Source: Neonectria sp. B-13 (taxonomy: Eukaryota; Ascomycota; Sordariomycetes; Hypocreales; Nectriaceae). From it: a stretch of 64,000 nucleotides of DNA. The first letter of the stretch is position 1. Each line of letters begins with the position of its first letter. Both the position numbers and the translations under genes were made by a program. The DNA is taken from the NCBI GenBank assembly GCA_002682825.1, contig NOKP01000026.1, positions 124,001 to 188,000 of the forward strand, read 5' to 3'. The notes under the pieces are model-generated. The model saw only the letters and a list, made by a program, of their open reading frames with translations, made no database searches and was not told where the DNA came from. Positions 1 to 11,946 of the stretch are shown here, piece by piece.

Positions 1-501
1 TAGAACCATCATCAAGAGGAGGGTTCTGACGATGGCACCCATGAGGTGTTTTGGGATTTTCCATTCTCCCCGAAAGGTGTAGAGGCCCATGCCACTCAAC
101 CAGGAATACCAATCCATCATGCAGAGCCCCAACTGTTGAAAATTTGACAACTGAGTATGTTGAAGAACTGTGTGACTCAGTCAGAGCCGCAGATATATAC
201 GCAGGGCCACTGCGGATGTACCCTGACGGCAGGCAAACCTTGGCGTGTCGACCGTCCGGAGATGGTATTCAGGCTCCAGATAGGTCGCAGTTTGAGCACC
301 ACAACCAAACTTTCACTCTCCTACGGTTCAAACGAACCTAATAGGAACCCAAGCCACAGCTCATTGTTGATAATCAGATCTAGTAGCTGATCAGTTCCTG
401 TCGAGTCGAGAGCAGTGTCGGTGTATGAGCATGGTGTATTTTTGCGTCGGCATGGATGTGTTGTGTCGGATGGTGCGGTGATACATCTGTCCACTGTCCG
501 T
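1..501. other. Left-edge intergenic stretch
   Basis: No reading frame here has protein-like composition on either strand, and no repeat or RNA gene was recognised. It includes the 3' flank of the minus-strand POP4 gene, whose stop codon is at 502-504. Confidence 0.5.
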
Positions 502-1200
502 TCATATGGTGGTCAGGAAGTGTGCCTTGAACTTCTTGTTGGCGCGATCTGCAGATCGTAGCATCATCTGGTCGCCCAGCACCTCAAAGCCGAACTTTTT
601 ATCTCCCTTGCCCTCGCTCTCGCCGCCCTCCGTTGCCAACTTTTCTTCAACCGGTATCTCGACCCGGAAGACGGTGCCCTCCTTTGGGACCACCTTGAGT
701 CCCCTCTTTTTGGTAACGACCTCCACTACGTACTTCCGATCGCGCACCACGATGCCTTGGATGCCGACTCTGCCAGGACAGCGACTCCTCACAATCTCAA
801 CTGCGGCGCCATGGAACTCTGCACTCGCCAGCTTCGCCGCAGCACCGGGGCCGCCCACATAGACATCGTTGCCCAGTAACTCGCGAGCATAGCCCAACCA
901 GAGCTGATTTAAGGGCTCGTAAATGCTGTACTTCTGCTCTTCCTTGCGGATGAGATAGAGGCCCAAGTCGCGGCGCTCGCGTGAGGATAGGGGCTTAGGC
1001 CTTTGCTTCTGCTTAGTCTTCTTCTCTTGGCGGGCTTTTCTGCGGGCAGCGCGAGCATTGATGGTTGCTGGTGGGGGTGACGTCGGACGGAGGATGAGAG
1101 GGCGGTGCTGGATCTTGTCGGAGTAGATGCGGTTGACGCTATCGGGGGAATGGGCCCTGGCTAGCAGGTCTTGCGTCGTTTTTTGCGCCGAGTTTGACAT
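502..1200 (-). CDS. POP4: Ribonuclease P/MRP protein subunit Pop4 (Rpp29)
   Basis: Uninterrupted 232-aa frame starting at ATG 1200-1198. Pop4/Rpp29 is a protein subunit of the nuclear RNase P and RNase MRP ribonucleoproteins, which process tRNA 5' ends and rRNA. The N-terminal ~90 residues are basic and low complexity (ARRKARQEKKTKQKQRPK at about 50-67). They are followed by the Rpp29 fold from about residue 100: LNQLWLGYARELLG, then a short-strand beta-barrel containing FHGAAVEIVRSRCPG, GIQGIVVRD and KGTVFRVEIP-like segments. An acidic/glycine insert (about 190-205) precedes the last strand, FGFEVLGDQMMLRSADR, and a lysine-rich tail. The length is normal for fungal Pop4. It is transcribed divergently from the acyltransferase gene at 1688. 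Recognition rests on motif resemblance read by eye. Confidence 0.88.
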   Translation of the reverse strand: MSNSAQKTTQDLLARAHSPDSVNRIYSDKIQHRPLILRPTSPPPATINARAARRKARQEKKTKQKQRPKPLSSRERRDLGLYLIRKEEQKYSIYEPLNQLWLGYARELLGNDVYVGGPGAAAKLASAEFHGAAVEIVRSRCPGRVGIQGIVVRDRKYVVEVVTKKRGLKVVPKEGTVFRVEIPVEEKLATEGGESEGKGDKKFGFEVLGDQMMLRSADRANKKFKAHFLTTI

Positions 1201-1687
1201 TTTGCGAGTCGGTGCAGGTAAAGGGGGCTGCCTTTTGAGGGTTACCAGCGCGAAAAGGAAAAGTTCGCGATGGGCAAGTTGAAGCTATTTCTTCGGTGGA
1301 GAATCGTGCCGTACAACCCGGTCAGTTTTACCCCAGGAAGTTGCACATGGTCCAAGCTTTCTGGGTTGTGCTTCACATGCCAGTGATGCCACTGCCGTAA
1401 TTGCGGAAGGTGCTCCGCTCGGCATAACATGGCAACCACGGTCAAGCTGTACCAATAGCAAGCCCCACCTAGCCGATCGCAACTCCATGTCTTGTCCATG
1501 TCGCGGTCGCTCAGAGGTTCAACCACGCAAAACCGGGACCTTGACTTGTGACTCTGACCTGTGACATCTCCCGACGCTCTGTTCTGTCATGCGATTCTTG
1601 CTATGGTGTCGCTGAGAAGCAGCGAAGCAGCTTAATTGTCGAACCACCCGACCCCGATACGAAACGACGAGAACACAATCGCCAGTC
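1201..1687. promoter_or_regulatory. Shared divergent promoter region
   Basis: About 490 bp separate the start codons of POP4 (minus) and the acyltransferase (plus), so both promoters must lie here. No TATA box or known operator stands out. Short ORFs in this stretch look non-coding. Confidence 0.4.
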
Positions 1688-4350
1688 ATGTCGCGCACCA
1701 ATAAAGACGACGTTGTCGATTCGTCATCGATGACCTCCGCCCCCGATCTCCAGATTCTCGGCGATGAGGTTACCCTCCAACCCAGCGGCTATGTCGAGCC
1801 GCCGGCAAGAGAGACACCCGAGGGCAAGGAGGAGGCATTGATGGACAAGTTTGCCTCGTTCCGCGCCGAACCTTTCCAGTACCGTCTTCCTCTTCTCTCC
1901 CATGGCTCTCTGGCCTCCAATTCTTCGCATGTACACTGACAAGACAATTGATCACAGGTTCCTCCGCGAGGTCTCCCTCTACGTGTCCGGCCAGGGATGG
2001 CGGGCCTACGACCACGTTATTGGCCAGCCTGTCTTCTATCCTGGCTTCTCAGAGAATATGACGTCCATGGTACTGTCCGCACCTCTCCTCCAGCAGCGTA
2101 TAACCCAGCTCGCTGAGCACCGCGTCGCCGTTGAGGAGAGGGAAGGCATGCTGTCCAAGGACAGCAAGGACTACACCATCAAGCGAGCGCAACGTCTCAA
2201 TGCTATCGAAACCGGCCTGCAAGAGCTAGCCGAGAAGATGACAAACGACATGATCTGCAAACTAGAGAGCAAGACGTTTATCCGAAGCGCCTACTATCTC
2301 GTGACGCAGTTGTTAACGAGAGCATATCACCAGGGTATTCACGTATCCAGCGAAGAGGTCTTGAGACTGCGGAAAGTGGCCGAAGTGGCGGCCAAAAAGA
2401 AGCAAAGTATCGTGTTTCTGCCGAGCCATCGATCACACGTCGACTATGTCTCATTACAACTCATTTGCTATCGGCTGGGCCTTACCCTACCCGTCGTTGT
2501 GGCAGGGGATAACCTAAACATCCCGGTCCTCGGTCAATTCCTTCAGCATGCGGGAGCAATGTGGATCCGGAGAGCCTTCGGAGACGATGTTTTGTATACG
2601 ACGCTAGTACAGTCGTATATTGATACGCTCCTGCAGGAGGGATACAACTTTGAGTGTTTTATCGAAGGCGGTCGCTCCCGCACGGGAAAGTTGCTCCCCC
2701 CTAAGTTTGGCATTCTCAGTTTCGTTCTGGATAGCATCCTGTCGGGTCGAGTTGAGGACGCCATTATCTGCCCTGTGAGCACACAGTACGACAAGGTCAT
2801 CGAAACCGAGGGCTATGTCACTGAGCTCCTGGGAATGCCGAAGAAGAAGGAAAACCTGGCTGACTTTCTGTCTGGAGGTTCTTCCGTGTTGTCGCTGCGA
2901 TTGGGACGCGTTGACGTCCGTTTCCATGAACCCTGGAGTTTGAGGCAGTTCATTGACGAGCAGCTCTCTAAACTGCCCAGCGTCCCTGCGGGTCTTGACA
3001 CTGAGCATCATCGACCCGAGGTGCGGGCTTTACGTGAGAAGATTCTGCGTACAATGGGCTACAAGGTTCTGAGCGACATCAATGAGGTGTCTGTTGTCAT
3101 GCCGACAGCGCTTATCGGCACTGTCCTCCTGACGTTACGTGGACGCGGAGTAGGCAAGCAGGAGCTGAACCGCCGTGTCTCCTGGCTTACCGAACGTGTC
3201 CGCGCCAAGGGTGGTCGAGTTGCCCACTTTGGAAACGCACCGCTTTCCGAGATTATTGAACGCGGTCTTGAGGTTCTCGGAAAGGAGCTGGTTGGCGTTG
3301 TCGACGGGCTAGCAGAGCCTACCTACTATGCCGTCGACCGATTCCAGTTATCCTTCTACCGCAACATGACGATCCACCTGTTCATCTACGAAGCTCTTGT
3401 CAGTGTAGCCATGTACACGAAAGTGAAACAGGGCGGTGCGCCGCACATGCAAGACATCGAGTTTGAGACACTCAAAGCACAAGTTCTGTTCCTGTCATCT
3501 TTGTTCCGTGGCGAGTTTATTTTCTCCAGCGAAGGCCTCGATGTCAACCTTGACAAGACATTGCGCGGGCTCGAGACGGACCACGTCGTCCGTCTGGACC
3601 GTGATGGTGAGGGCAGAATCACCACGATTGGGCTGTCGGACGAGGAGAGGAAGGCAGGCCGAGAAAACTACGACTTCTACTGCTTCCTTATCTGGCCGTT
3701 TATCGAGTCCAGTTGGTTGGCCGCCGTCTCATTAATGGGCTTGACTCCGCCATTGGGTAAAAACGGAGAGATCTGGGTTGAGCAGGGCAAAGCGCTCCAG
3801 AGCGCCCAACTGGTAAGTGAATCGTGTGCCGATAGTACCACTGTTTCATGAAGCTAACGTGCGACGCGCTATGTAGCTCGGCAAAACACTCTATCACCAG
3901 GGTGACCTCTCATACTTTGAGGCCGTCAACAAAGAAACCCTCAGGAACTCGTATCTCCGCTTTGAACAAGATCTACTCCTCCACGTGGTGAAGTCCAAGG
4001 ACCCCAAGGTCCCTCCTCGCATCCAACTCGACTCATCATGGCGACCTTCGCGCGACTCGCAGACGGGCGCACTGCTGGCCGAAGGTAAACTGTGGGACTT
4101 CACTGAGAAGATCGCCAAGTCCCGCCGCGAGGGCAAGAATCGCCGTGACGGCGCCACAGTTAGTAGCCGGGTACTGCGGCTTACCGACGAACTGGGCCAA
4201 AAGTTATTCGATGAGGCGGCTGAGGCGGAACGCAGCGGCAAGGGCAAGGTACCGAGTCGGTTGAGTCGCGAAGAAAAGGAAGCTCTGGGGAAGAGTGTTA
4301 AAGAGGCAAAGAGAAAGAGAAAGGCAATGGGAGGGCGAGCACATCTGTGA
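1688..4350 (+). CDS. PlsB/GNPAT-type glycerol-3-phosphate (or DHAP) acyltransferase
   Basis: Three exons, 1688-1878, 1958-3812 and 3877-4350, give 839 aa. Introns are 1879-1957 (gtaccg...cacag) and 3813-3876 (gtaagt...tgtag, branch gctaac). Frames join exactly. The product should transfer an acyl group to sn-1 of glycerol-3-phosphate or dihydroxyacetone phosphate, the first step of glycerolipid or ether-lipid synthesis. Evidence is the acyltransferase block I (LPSHRSHVDY, the HX4D catalytic motif), a downstream AGAMWIRRAFGDD block, the phosphate-binding FIEGGRSRTGK block and an ICPVSTQYD block, in the order typical of PlsB/GNPAT enzymes. The long C-terminal extension is also normal for that class. 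The protein ends in Ala-His-Leu, which fits the peroxisomal PTS1 pattern [SAC][KRH]L and favours a GNPAT-like peroxisomal role. Substrate choice cannot be decided from sequence. Confidence 0.87.
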
Positions 4351-4630
4351 GCCCGGTAACAAAGTGCAAGAAGCTGTACAGTCTATACATTTGCCAGCCC
4401 GTCTTTTTTATTGTACAATCCGTGCCGTGGTCCGCTAGCCCTCAATGGACCCGGTAGAACTGAGTCTCGGCGTTATCTAACGCCGTGCCATATATCACAC
4501 ATCCATACATGCTATATAGTTTCCAGATATACACGACCATCTTTTTATGACCGACTCGTCTTCTTTTTGCTCTCTCATCCTTGAACAGCTCTATTGCTCG
4601 GGGTATTTCCTTTTGAACCTTCTCAGCCTT

Positions 4631-5773
4631 CTACTCTCCCTTGACCTCTATAGGCTTGAGAATAATGTTGTCAATCAACCGCACAGCCGGCCCTCCACTG
4701 TGTCCCAGATCCTCGCCCTCACGCGGTGTCTCCACGGGCAACATCTTGATGGCACCGCTCAGCACCGCGCCACGTGCCGGGTCAACCTCATCCACCTCCA
4801 GCATCGTCTCCGGGTCCGAGAGCGACAGGTAGTCCAACTCAAACGTGACACGCTCCGACGGAGGTAGATCAGCCTGCACCTGCGCCACAGCTGCGACAAA
4901 GTTGTGCGCGGCACCTAGGATGCTCGACCGATCAAGCAGTCCTGTGGACGTGTACACAGCTTCGGCGGTTTGCAGCGCGCCAGGCAGGACGACAGCAACC
5001 CCACGACGCCGTGGGCCTAGGTACACATTTCGCGAGCTTAGAGCGAGGCCATCCGGTCCGCGGGCCGTGGGGCCGATGACGACGGAGGTCGGGAGGAGGA
5101 AGTCGCGCACCATGCGCTGGATGACGACGGTCTGCTGGACGTCCTTCTGGCCGAAGTAGACGCGCTCTGGCTGCACGACGTTGAACAGCTTCATGCACAC
5201 GGTTGCGACGCCGCGGAAGAAGGTCGGCCGGCTGGCGCCCTCGAGGACTTCGCCGACAGGCGTGATGGTGACGAAGCTGCCCTTGCTGTCGACGTCCTGC
5301 CCGGGGAAGCCCGAGGGGTAAATCTCCTCTGTAGTGGGCGTGAACACGGCCGAGATGCGGCCCAGGTTTCCGCCATCGTCGGCGAGCTCGCGGTCCAGCT
5401 TAGCCAGGGCCTCGGCATCCTGCTCCCACGTGACGGGGTATGATGAGAGGTCTTCACGAATACCGAACTGCGCGGGATTCACGTAGACGCTGACGACGAC
5501 GTGGTGGTTCTCGGCAGCGGCGGCGCGGATGAGCGACAGGTGGCCCTCGTGCAGCGCGCCCATGGTGGGCACGAGGCCGACGGACCGGTGGTTGAGGACG
5601 TGGGGCGCGCGCCAGCGCCGGACGGCGTCGACGGAGCGGAGGATGCGGATGGGCGACTTGGGCAGAGTGTTTGCGGCGGACGCCGACGAGCACGCCGAGG
5701 CCATGGAGCGGAGCGCGGCGGCGGAGCCGGAGGTAGACACGGAGGTCGGCCGGCGGAGGAGGACGGGAAGCAT
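4631..5773 (-). CDS. PAN6: Pantoate--beta-alanine ligase (pantothenate synthetase)
   Basis: Single exon, 380 aa, ATG 5773-5771. The enzyme joins pantoate and beta-alanine with ATP to make pantothenate, the precursor of coenzyme A. Visible signatures are VPTMGALHEGHLSLI (HIGH-type nucleotide-binding motif, about residues 68-82), VSVYVNPAQFG, FFRGVATVC, VYFGQKDVQQ, and SSRNVYLGP near the second adenylate-binding loop. The first ~45 residues are rich in Arg, Ser and Ala with almost no acid residues, resembling a mitochondrial presequence. The gene converges on the acyltransferase gene, with 280 bp between the two stops. GC is higher than in its surroundings, but no sign of transfer was seen. Confidence 0.93.
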   Translation of the reverse strand: MLPVLLRRPTSVSTSGSAAALRSMASACSSASAANTLPKSPIRILRSVDAVRRWRAPHVLNHRSVGLVPTMGALHEGHLSLIRAAAAENHHVVVSVYVNPAQFGIREDLSSYPVTWEQDAEALAKLDRELADDGGNLGRISAVFTPTTEEIYPSGFPGQDVDSKGSFVTITPVGEVLEGASRPTFFRGVATVCMKLFNVVQPERVYFGQKDVQQTVVIQRMVRDFLLPTSVVIGPTARGPDGLALSSRNVYLGPRRRGVAVVLPGALQTAEAVYTSTGLLDRSSILGAAHNFVAAVAQVQADLPPSERVTFELDYLSLSDPETMLEVDEVDPARGAVLSGAIKMLPVETPREGEDLGHSGGPAVRLIDNIILKPIEVKGE

Positions 5774-6957
5774 TGTGGGCGGGCGAACGGAGGGGGAAAC
5801 AGAAGGGAGAAGAAAAAAAAAGAGGGAAGAATAAGCGGGAAAGATGCAGCTAATTAATAGGACGGAAGCAGAACCATTGAGGCCATGGTGCGGAAGGGCG
5901 TGACTCTCGTGATGGTTTCTGCCGCGGAGTTTTGGGGACGGGTTGAGGCTTTGTCTGGAGGAGCGATGGAAGGCCGGTGGAGGCCGAGATACGGAGTTTT
6001 GGTGGATTCATGTGCTTATCGATAAGAGCTACCCTGGACCGTCGATGAGAACATACGAATGCTCAACCTATAAAGGGAAATGTCTTGATTTCCTGTGGTA
6101 AACGGTTTATTGTTACGTTTGGAAGTATTTTGTAACACCTAAGTTTGAAGTACTTATCGTTAGTGATAATTGCTGGCAGTTGTTGCTCAGACGGCGGTGG
6201 TCATAGACCTGTTTTTGAAATCCAGAAATCCACAATGATTATTGTTTGGCACGTCAAATTCCACGGAAAGCGACACAATAAACAAGGCGAGTTTAGCCAC
6301 CAGGTATCGATAATATGAGCCGAGGTTCCCAGGTGATTAATGCTTATTTGGACCTACAGGTACCCGATACACGACTATGGCCAACGCCGTACGGCTTAGG
6401 TATTCCGCATACAGTCGACTGTTGTGCTTGCGAGATCGATCGGTGGTTTCCGCAAAGATGAGATACTCTTTCTGTGGCATACTCTTTCTGTGGCATACTC
6501 TTTCTGTGGCATACTCTTTCTGTGGCATACTCTTTCTGTGGCATACTCTTTCTGTGGCATACTCTTTCTATGGAAATAATAATATCTTTGTTGTCTGAGT
6601 AACTGAGTTTGGTATCGACCGAAGCCGTTACTTACGTAGTAGCTTGGTTTTGAATGGCGTGGTGTATATCACTTAATGAAACAGAGTGAATCGAACCAAT
6701 CAATTTATGAAGTAGTCCAGCTTCTATTTTGGATATGGTTTTGTATGTAGTAGGAGATTATCTCGTGCCCAATTATACCCACCCAACGCCTTGCACGCAA
6801 CCATTCTAAATGGGCAGCATTTGTACCCGCCGTCGCTAATTCCGTCGTGGAACCAAGTCCCACAACCCGAGGCCCTTTCTATTATATAAGTATATACCAA
6901 GGAAAAAATGATGCATTGTGATTTTCAAACAAGCCCGAAACGACGAGGCATTTGCAC
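5774..6957. other. Intergenic region between PAN6 and MFS gene
   Basis: This 1.2-kb stretch lies upstream of PAN6 and downstream of the MFS gene. The first ~200 bp beside PAN6 are purine-rich on the plus strand. The only structured element seen is the 16-bp tandem array at 6463-6573. No gene was recognised. Confidence 0.5.
6463..6573. repeat. 16-bp tandem repeat array, seven units
   Basis: The unit ATACTCTTTCTGTGGC is repeated head to tail. Six copies (6463-6558) are identical and a seventh is imperfect (6559-6573). Uninterrupted identity over 96 bp points to recent expansion (a minisatellite). All three reading frames are open across it, which produces spurious ORFs on both strands. Confidence 0.95.
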
Positions 6958-8828
6958 TTAAGCCATGCCGCCGCTGAGGTTCTCCTGCTTGAGCTTCTTC
7001 CATGGGGCGAGCAGGGCAATCAGGGTGGTGATGCCGGTGGCGGCAATGGCCATGGCGAAGGTCACCTTGAGGCCCTGCATGTAGCCGGCAATGACTAGGG
7101 GCTGCTCGGTCGCGGAGAAAACGTTGCGGATTTCCGTAGCACCAGTCAGAATCAGAGTCGCCTTGTCGATACTGGGGGCGTTCTTCATGACGTCCAGGAT
7201 CATCTGGTTGATGAAGGCAGCCTGGGCGCCGGAGACGAGGTAAGCACCGCCAAGACCCTGGAAGACTGCAGGCTTGTTAGTATATGTGCCATAGGGCTGA
7301 GATGGAAGGAGAACTTACAGAGCAAGACACCGGTGGCAGCGGCAAGATCCTTGGGCTTGACGGAGCCCTGCACAGCAATCATGGGGATCTGGAAGGCAGC
7401 TCCCCAGCCGGCACCTGCAACAATCTGGTAGCCGATCCACTTGCCGGTAGAGGTGTCGACGTCAAGAAGGTAGAGAAGACCAGCGCCAATGCAAGCAATG
7501 GCGGATCCGCCCACGAGGAGGTGCTGGTAGTAGCCGGTCGCAGACACGAGGCCGCCGCTGAGAATGGTAGCGAAAGTGACGGCGATGATCATGGGCAGGT
7601 TTCGCACACCACTGGACGTGGGGCTGGTGCCGTGGACGGACTGGAAGTAGACAGGGAGGTAGTAAATGGCGAGGAAGAAGGAGCCGGCGAAGATGAAGGC
7701 GAAAGCGCTCATGACAGCCACGGTTCGCATCTTGATGATGTGGGTGGGGACCATGCCGCGGTCGCCCTGGTACCACTGCAGAGCAGCCCAGGCGGCAGAG
7801 ATGAGGACGAAGCCGACGAGGAGACCGACGACCTTGGACGAGCCCCAGGAGTAAGCCTGGCCTCCGTACTGGACACCCAGAATGAAGGAAACGGTGGCAC
7901 CCATCACAAACACAATGCCCAGAGGGTCCATCTGCAGCAGCTTCTCCTTCATTGGGGCATCCTCAGGGACAGCGTTGGCCGGGGTCTGGAAGAAGAAGAG
8001 GATGATGAGAGCAGAGACACCTCCGATGGGGAGGTTGATATAGAAGCACCATCGCCACGAGACGTGATCAGTGAAGGCACCACCCAGGAGAGGACCGATG
8101 ACACTGGCAACTCCGTACGATGCGCCGATGATACCAGTGAAGGCAGGGCGTCTCTTGGGCGGCGCTGAGAAGGCGATAATGGTGTAGGCGCCGGCCGCGA
8201 TGCCGGCAGCGCCGACACCAGCGATGGCTCGTCCGGTGATGAGGGCCTCCGCGTTGGGAGCCGCACCGCAGATGACGGAGCCGACCTCGAAGATGACGAT
8301 GGCGATGAGGAATGAAATCTTGAGCGGGAAGTACTTGTAAATTTTACCCCCTGTGATGATGGTTAGCGCCATGGGCGGGCCAAAAAGGGGCTATTCGGGG
8401 TTGGGAACGTACAACTCGATTGGAAGGCACCGACGGTCATGAAGAAGGCTGCACCGTACCAGCCAACCTTGTCAAGACCCTTGAACTCATCGGTGATCTT
8501 GGGAATGGCGGTAGCAACAATGGTCTAAGAGCATGAGAGTTAGCAAGCGTTGCCATGGGCTAGTGGTTGGGTCGCATACCATGTCAAGAGCCACGAGGAA
8601 GATGCTGAGGACCAGAGCTAGAACGATGAAGAACATCTTGAGCCCCGTGGGGTACTCGGTGGTGTCGACCTCTTCATCGATGCCGTCGAGGGTGCCATCG
8701 CCGTCGGTAGTGGCGCCATCGTCCTGCTTCTTCTCGTTGACGACGTCTTCACCTCGCAGGGTTGAAGCGGTAGAGACGGGTCGTTCCTGATCCTCGGGAA
8801 CCTCGAGGTTTGTTGGTGGTGAGCCCAT
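6958..8828 (-). CDS. MFS transporter, DHA2 (14-TM) drug/metabolite exporter family
   Basis: Four exons on the minus strand: 8828-8580, 8524-8413, 8350-7319 and 7265-6958. They give 566 aa. All three introns are GT-AG and frames join. Start is the ATG at 8828-8826; the frame continues upstream only through a GTG. The protein opens with a ~65-residue hydrophilic acidic tail, then hydrophobic segments typical of 14-TM proton antiporters. Diagnostic motifs are [11 protein letters not shown] (motif D1), WGKIYKYF after TM2, [11 protein letters not shown], and the long motif-C region [20 protein letters not shown] followed by INLPIGG. The role is probably proton-driven export of small molecules at the plasma membrane. 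The substrate is unknown. No biosynthetic genes lie beside it, so a detoxification role is as likely as a cluster transporter. Confidence 0.88.
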
Positions 8829-11800
8829 CGTGATGGATGTCGATTGGTTGGCTGAGTCCACGATTGGAGTATCCTTTGTTGTGAACTAAGCTATGAAATA
8901 AGCTTGTTCTGGGCCGAGAGAGACAGATGCTTGACTGGGTGAGCAAATGCCGTTGGTGATCGGTGGCTGTCTGTTATCTGATGTGGGATCTGACTTTCAT
9001 CAACAAAGGAGGGTGCGAGGCGCCGCCAACTTTATAACTCGAGATGACATTGGTGTCTTGGTGGAAGATGGCAGCTATCTGACTGTACTCGGGGACTTAA
9101 GCGGGCCCATAACGCAAAATCCGACGTTTAGACCCGTGAATGTGTACATCGATAGGGGAGTTGAATGGCATAACGCTTTGCGGAGCGGAGCTTGGTGTGC
9201 ATATCACGGACTCTACACACCTAGGTCCGCCCGTCTTGCATATAATCTCATATCTCGTAAGCATAGTCCGCACATGGCCGGCAAGCGCTGACCTCGTTGG
9301 GATAAGCTTCCAGCCATATGCGGATATTGGATGAGCCATGATGATGGGGAGTGATGAGCAACATGGGGCCCTGGTCGTAGCGCCGACGAAACAGCTCCAA
9401 GACATGGTGGCTTGACGCCATTCGATGAATCCCGGCCACTCGGTCCGCCGCAACGGACAAATGATGGGAATGCCAAACTGGCGAGGACAGTATGGGATGA
9501 ATTCCCTGCCAGAATACCCGGTGAGCATGACGAGGACGTGGTAGCATTTGTTGTTGAGGGGGCCCTTTTGCCCATGCCCACGGATACGGATGCAACGTGC
9601 GATTGAGGCTTATCACGACTATTGCAGTGAGATGACATCGTTTGGCCGCGTCGTGGCGCTCTCCTCTCGGCCGGGAGCATAACCCTGTAGCATAACAACT
9701 TGGCACAACCCTGTCACCTGGCTCGGTCTGCCTCTTTAAGGCAACTCTTTCGAATTTTCACACTTTGTTCGCCGGGCCCGTGTGTACTTCGTGCTGCGTA
9801 CAACATGGCGATGGACCATTATGATGATGCGTGACGGTGAGTCATTCATCCGGATGGCGCTTGCAATGGAATTCTCTTTTTTGCTGCAGAGTTGCGGGAA
9901 TGACCGACAGCTGCTGGAGATAGATGGAGTTATGGCGGAATCTGACTCGGGAGAGGCGCCAGGTGGACGGCGGCGTGAAGACCCGACCACGTCCGGAGGA
10001 TACGGACTTAAGCCGGCTGTCTCTCCGTGTAATTACTTGACACATGGAAGAGACAGGTTGCCTCGTCTCACTCTCTCACCGCGTTACTAGCACAGCGCAT
10101 GCTCCGTGGTCGTGTACGAAATACAAGACACAGCCCTCCCAGGCTGAGATGAGTCCAGGCCTCAGTGGGCCGCGGATCCCCCAGCAAAACATGGTTTTGG
10201 TTTACGGGGGTCAATGTGGAAGATTTTGGTGGATTTTTCCTGCAGATCGCAGGGTGCGTTGTCGGTAAGTAGCGTGAGAAAAAAGGGAATACTACCGGCG
10301 GAAACACACGAGATGGGCAGCGGAGAGTTCGAAGTCGAGAAAGAGTAGCCTCCAAACTCCGCAACAGACAGGAACGGAACGCGGACGGCGGAGGAATGGC
10401 GAACGCCTTGGGCGCCAAATGCTGAGTGCTGACCAAGTGGCACACTTGTTTCCAGGCGGTCGTCCGATGTCGACCAGTTCTAATGCTCCGAACTCCGAGT
10501 GTGTGTGTCTCAGAGTGGGATCGCATCGGCCTCTGGGCAGCGTGGTTGGCTGCTGTGAGCTCTCGGCTTGGGCGCTAGTCAGACTCCGCAAGGGGGAACA
10601 CCGAGTGCGTCATGGTCCAAGTGCTCGTGCTCGTCAGGATGTGGAAAAAGTGCGTGAGAAACACACTTTGTGTGAGAGTGTTGTCGGATATCTTTGCAGA
10701 CAACTCTCCGACAGCCAAGACTTTTTTGGGGGGTGGATATGACAAATCACGCGCTGCGGGGCCTGCCACTTACCTGCCTGGGGCAGCAACATGGAAGCAA
10801 GGAAGCCATCGCCGCATGAGCCATGAGGTGGGCGGCCACATGGAGATGCAGCCACATCGGAAGGCAAAGACAGCCACATCTTATCTCATCATCAAGCCTC
10901 AAAGAGGCCCAAGCCAAGTCATACAAAGATCGGTGAGCCCGAGTCCTTTATTCTCCCTTCTCACTCTTCACCTTTTCTCGAGACTCGTATTCTTTCCTCC
11001 CCGCCTTCATGACTAATCCCGGATCTGGCCCGGTTGCCATGACCGGCTCCGGCTCCCTCTGTTTTTATTCTGCCCCTTTACGTCACAGGAACTGGCCAAA
11101 CGGGCTTAGTTGGGCCGCCGGCCGTGAAGACGCCGTGAATGCTCGGCGCCGGCGTAGAAAACAGAACCAGTGAGCTGACTTTGAGGGTCAACGAAAAACT
11201 TGAAGCTATTGGGGAGGAAGTGATGCTACGTTCTTATACTAAAATCGCTTGACATCAAAGGCAAAGCAAGATAACTAACCAGATCAATCTGTGGCCACTG
11301 GATATTCCTTCGTCTAGACTCTTCGTCCCAACTCCCAATGTGAAGCCATCAACATCGCACCCGTGAACGACACGACGTCACGCCTCCAAAACAATCCGCA
11401 GAGCCGCATGTGCATCCCCCACGCCGACTATCTCTCCTCCCCCCGGTCACGCAACGGCCAGCGAGCTCCATCCACATCTGAAACAAAACAAGAGGAGGCT
11501 ATCGTGGGAGATCCATAACAACGAGCGGGCCGCTTCCCAAACCTTTCTTAGATCAGGCAATGTCGTGCAATGCTCCCGCGACGCATCATGCATCTGCTCC
11601 ATCCACTCCTATGTCAAATTCCCCCAATACGTATACGGCCGTTTTCCCCTCCTCCTCCGCACTTTGCGATGCCGCGGGGACCGTTATTGTGGAGGAGGCG
11701 CGCCGGCGGCGGACTGGATGCCGGGGTCCGTCCCCGGAGCGTTCGTCGACACATCCATTCACTAATAGATTCGCCCCATAGAGGAGCTTCAACAATGCTC

Positions 11801-11877
11801 TTTCGCTCCCCGCTTGTTTTCTATTTATTATCTTCTCGCCTTCCTCTAATCCCGTACTTGAATCTTCCGAAATCTTG
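8829..11877. other. 3-kb gene-free region between divergent genes
   Basis: Promoters of the MFS gene (minus) and the aldehyde dehydrogenase gene (plus) must lie at its ends. Short ORFs exist in all frames, but their translations lack protein-like character and no splice-connected coding segment was found. From about 11380 on, the plus strand becomes pyrimidine-rich, as in many fungal promoters and leaders. No RNA gene was recognised. Confidence 0.45.
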
Positions 11878-11946
11878 ATGTTTGCCATCTTCCGTCCCAC
11901 CGTAGCCCTTTGCCGAAACATCACCTCCAAACATCCGAGCTTCAAC

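Noticed and set aside
6337..6598. Overlapping repeat-encoded ORFs on both strands
   Set aside because: They exist only because the 16-bp tandem array is open in several frames. They have no codon bias or start context.
7284..8168. 294-codon plus-strand ORF rich in Asp, Glu and Gly
   Set aside because: It is the antisense shadow of the MFS transporter exon, whose conserved motifs are on the minus strand.
9093..10017. Shared GGACTTAAGC sequence at 9093 and 10004 as a possible operator
   Set aside because: Two copies of a partly palindromic 10-mer in 3 kb are too little to claim a regulatory site.
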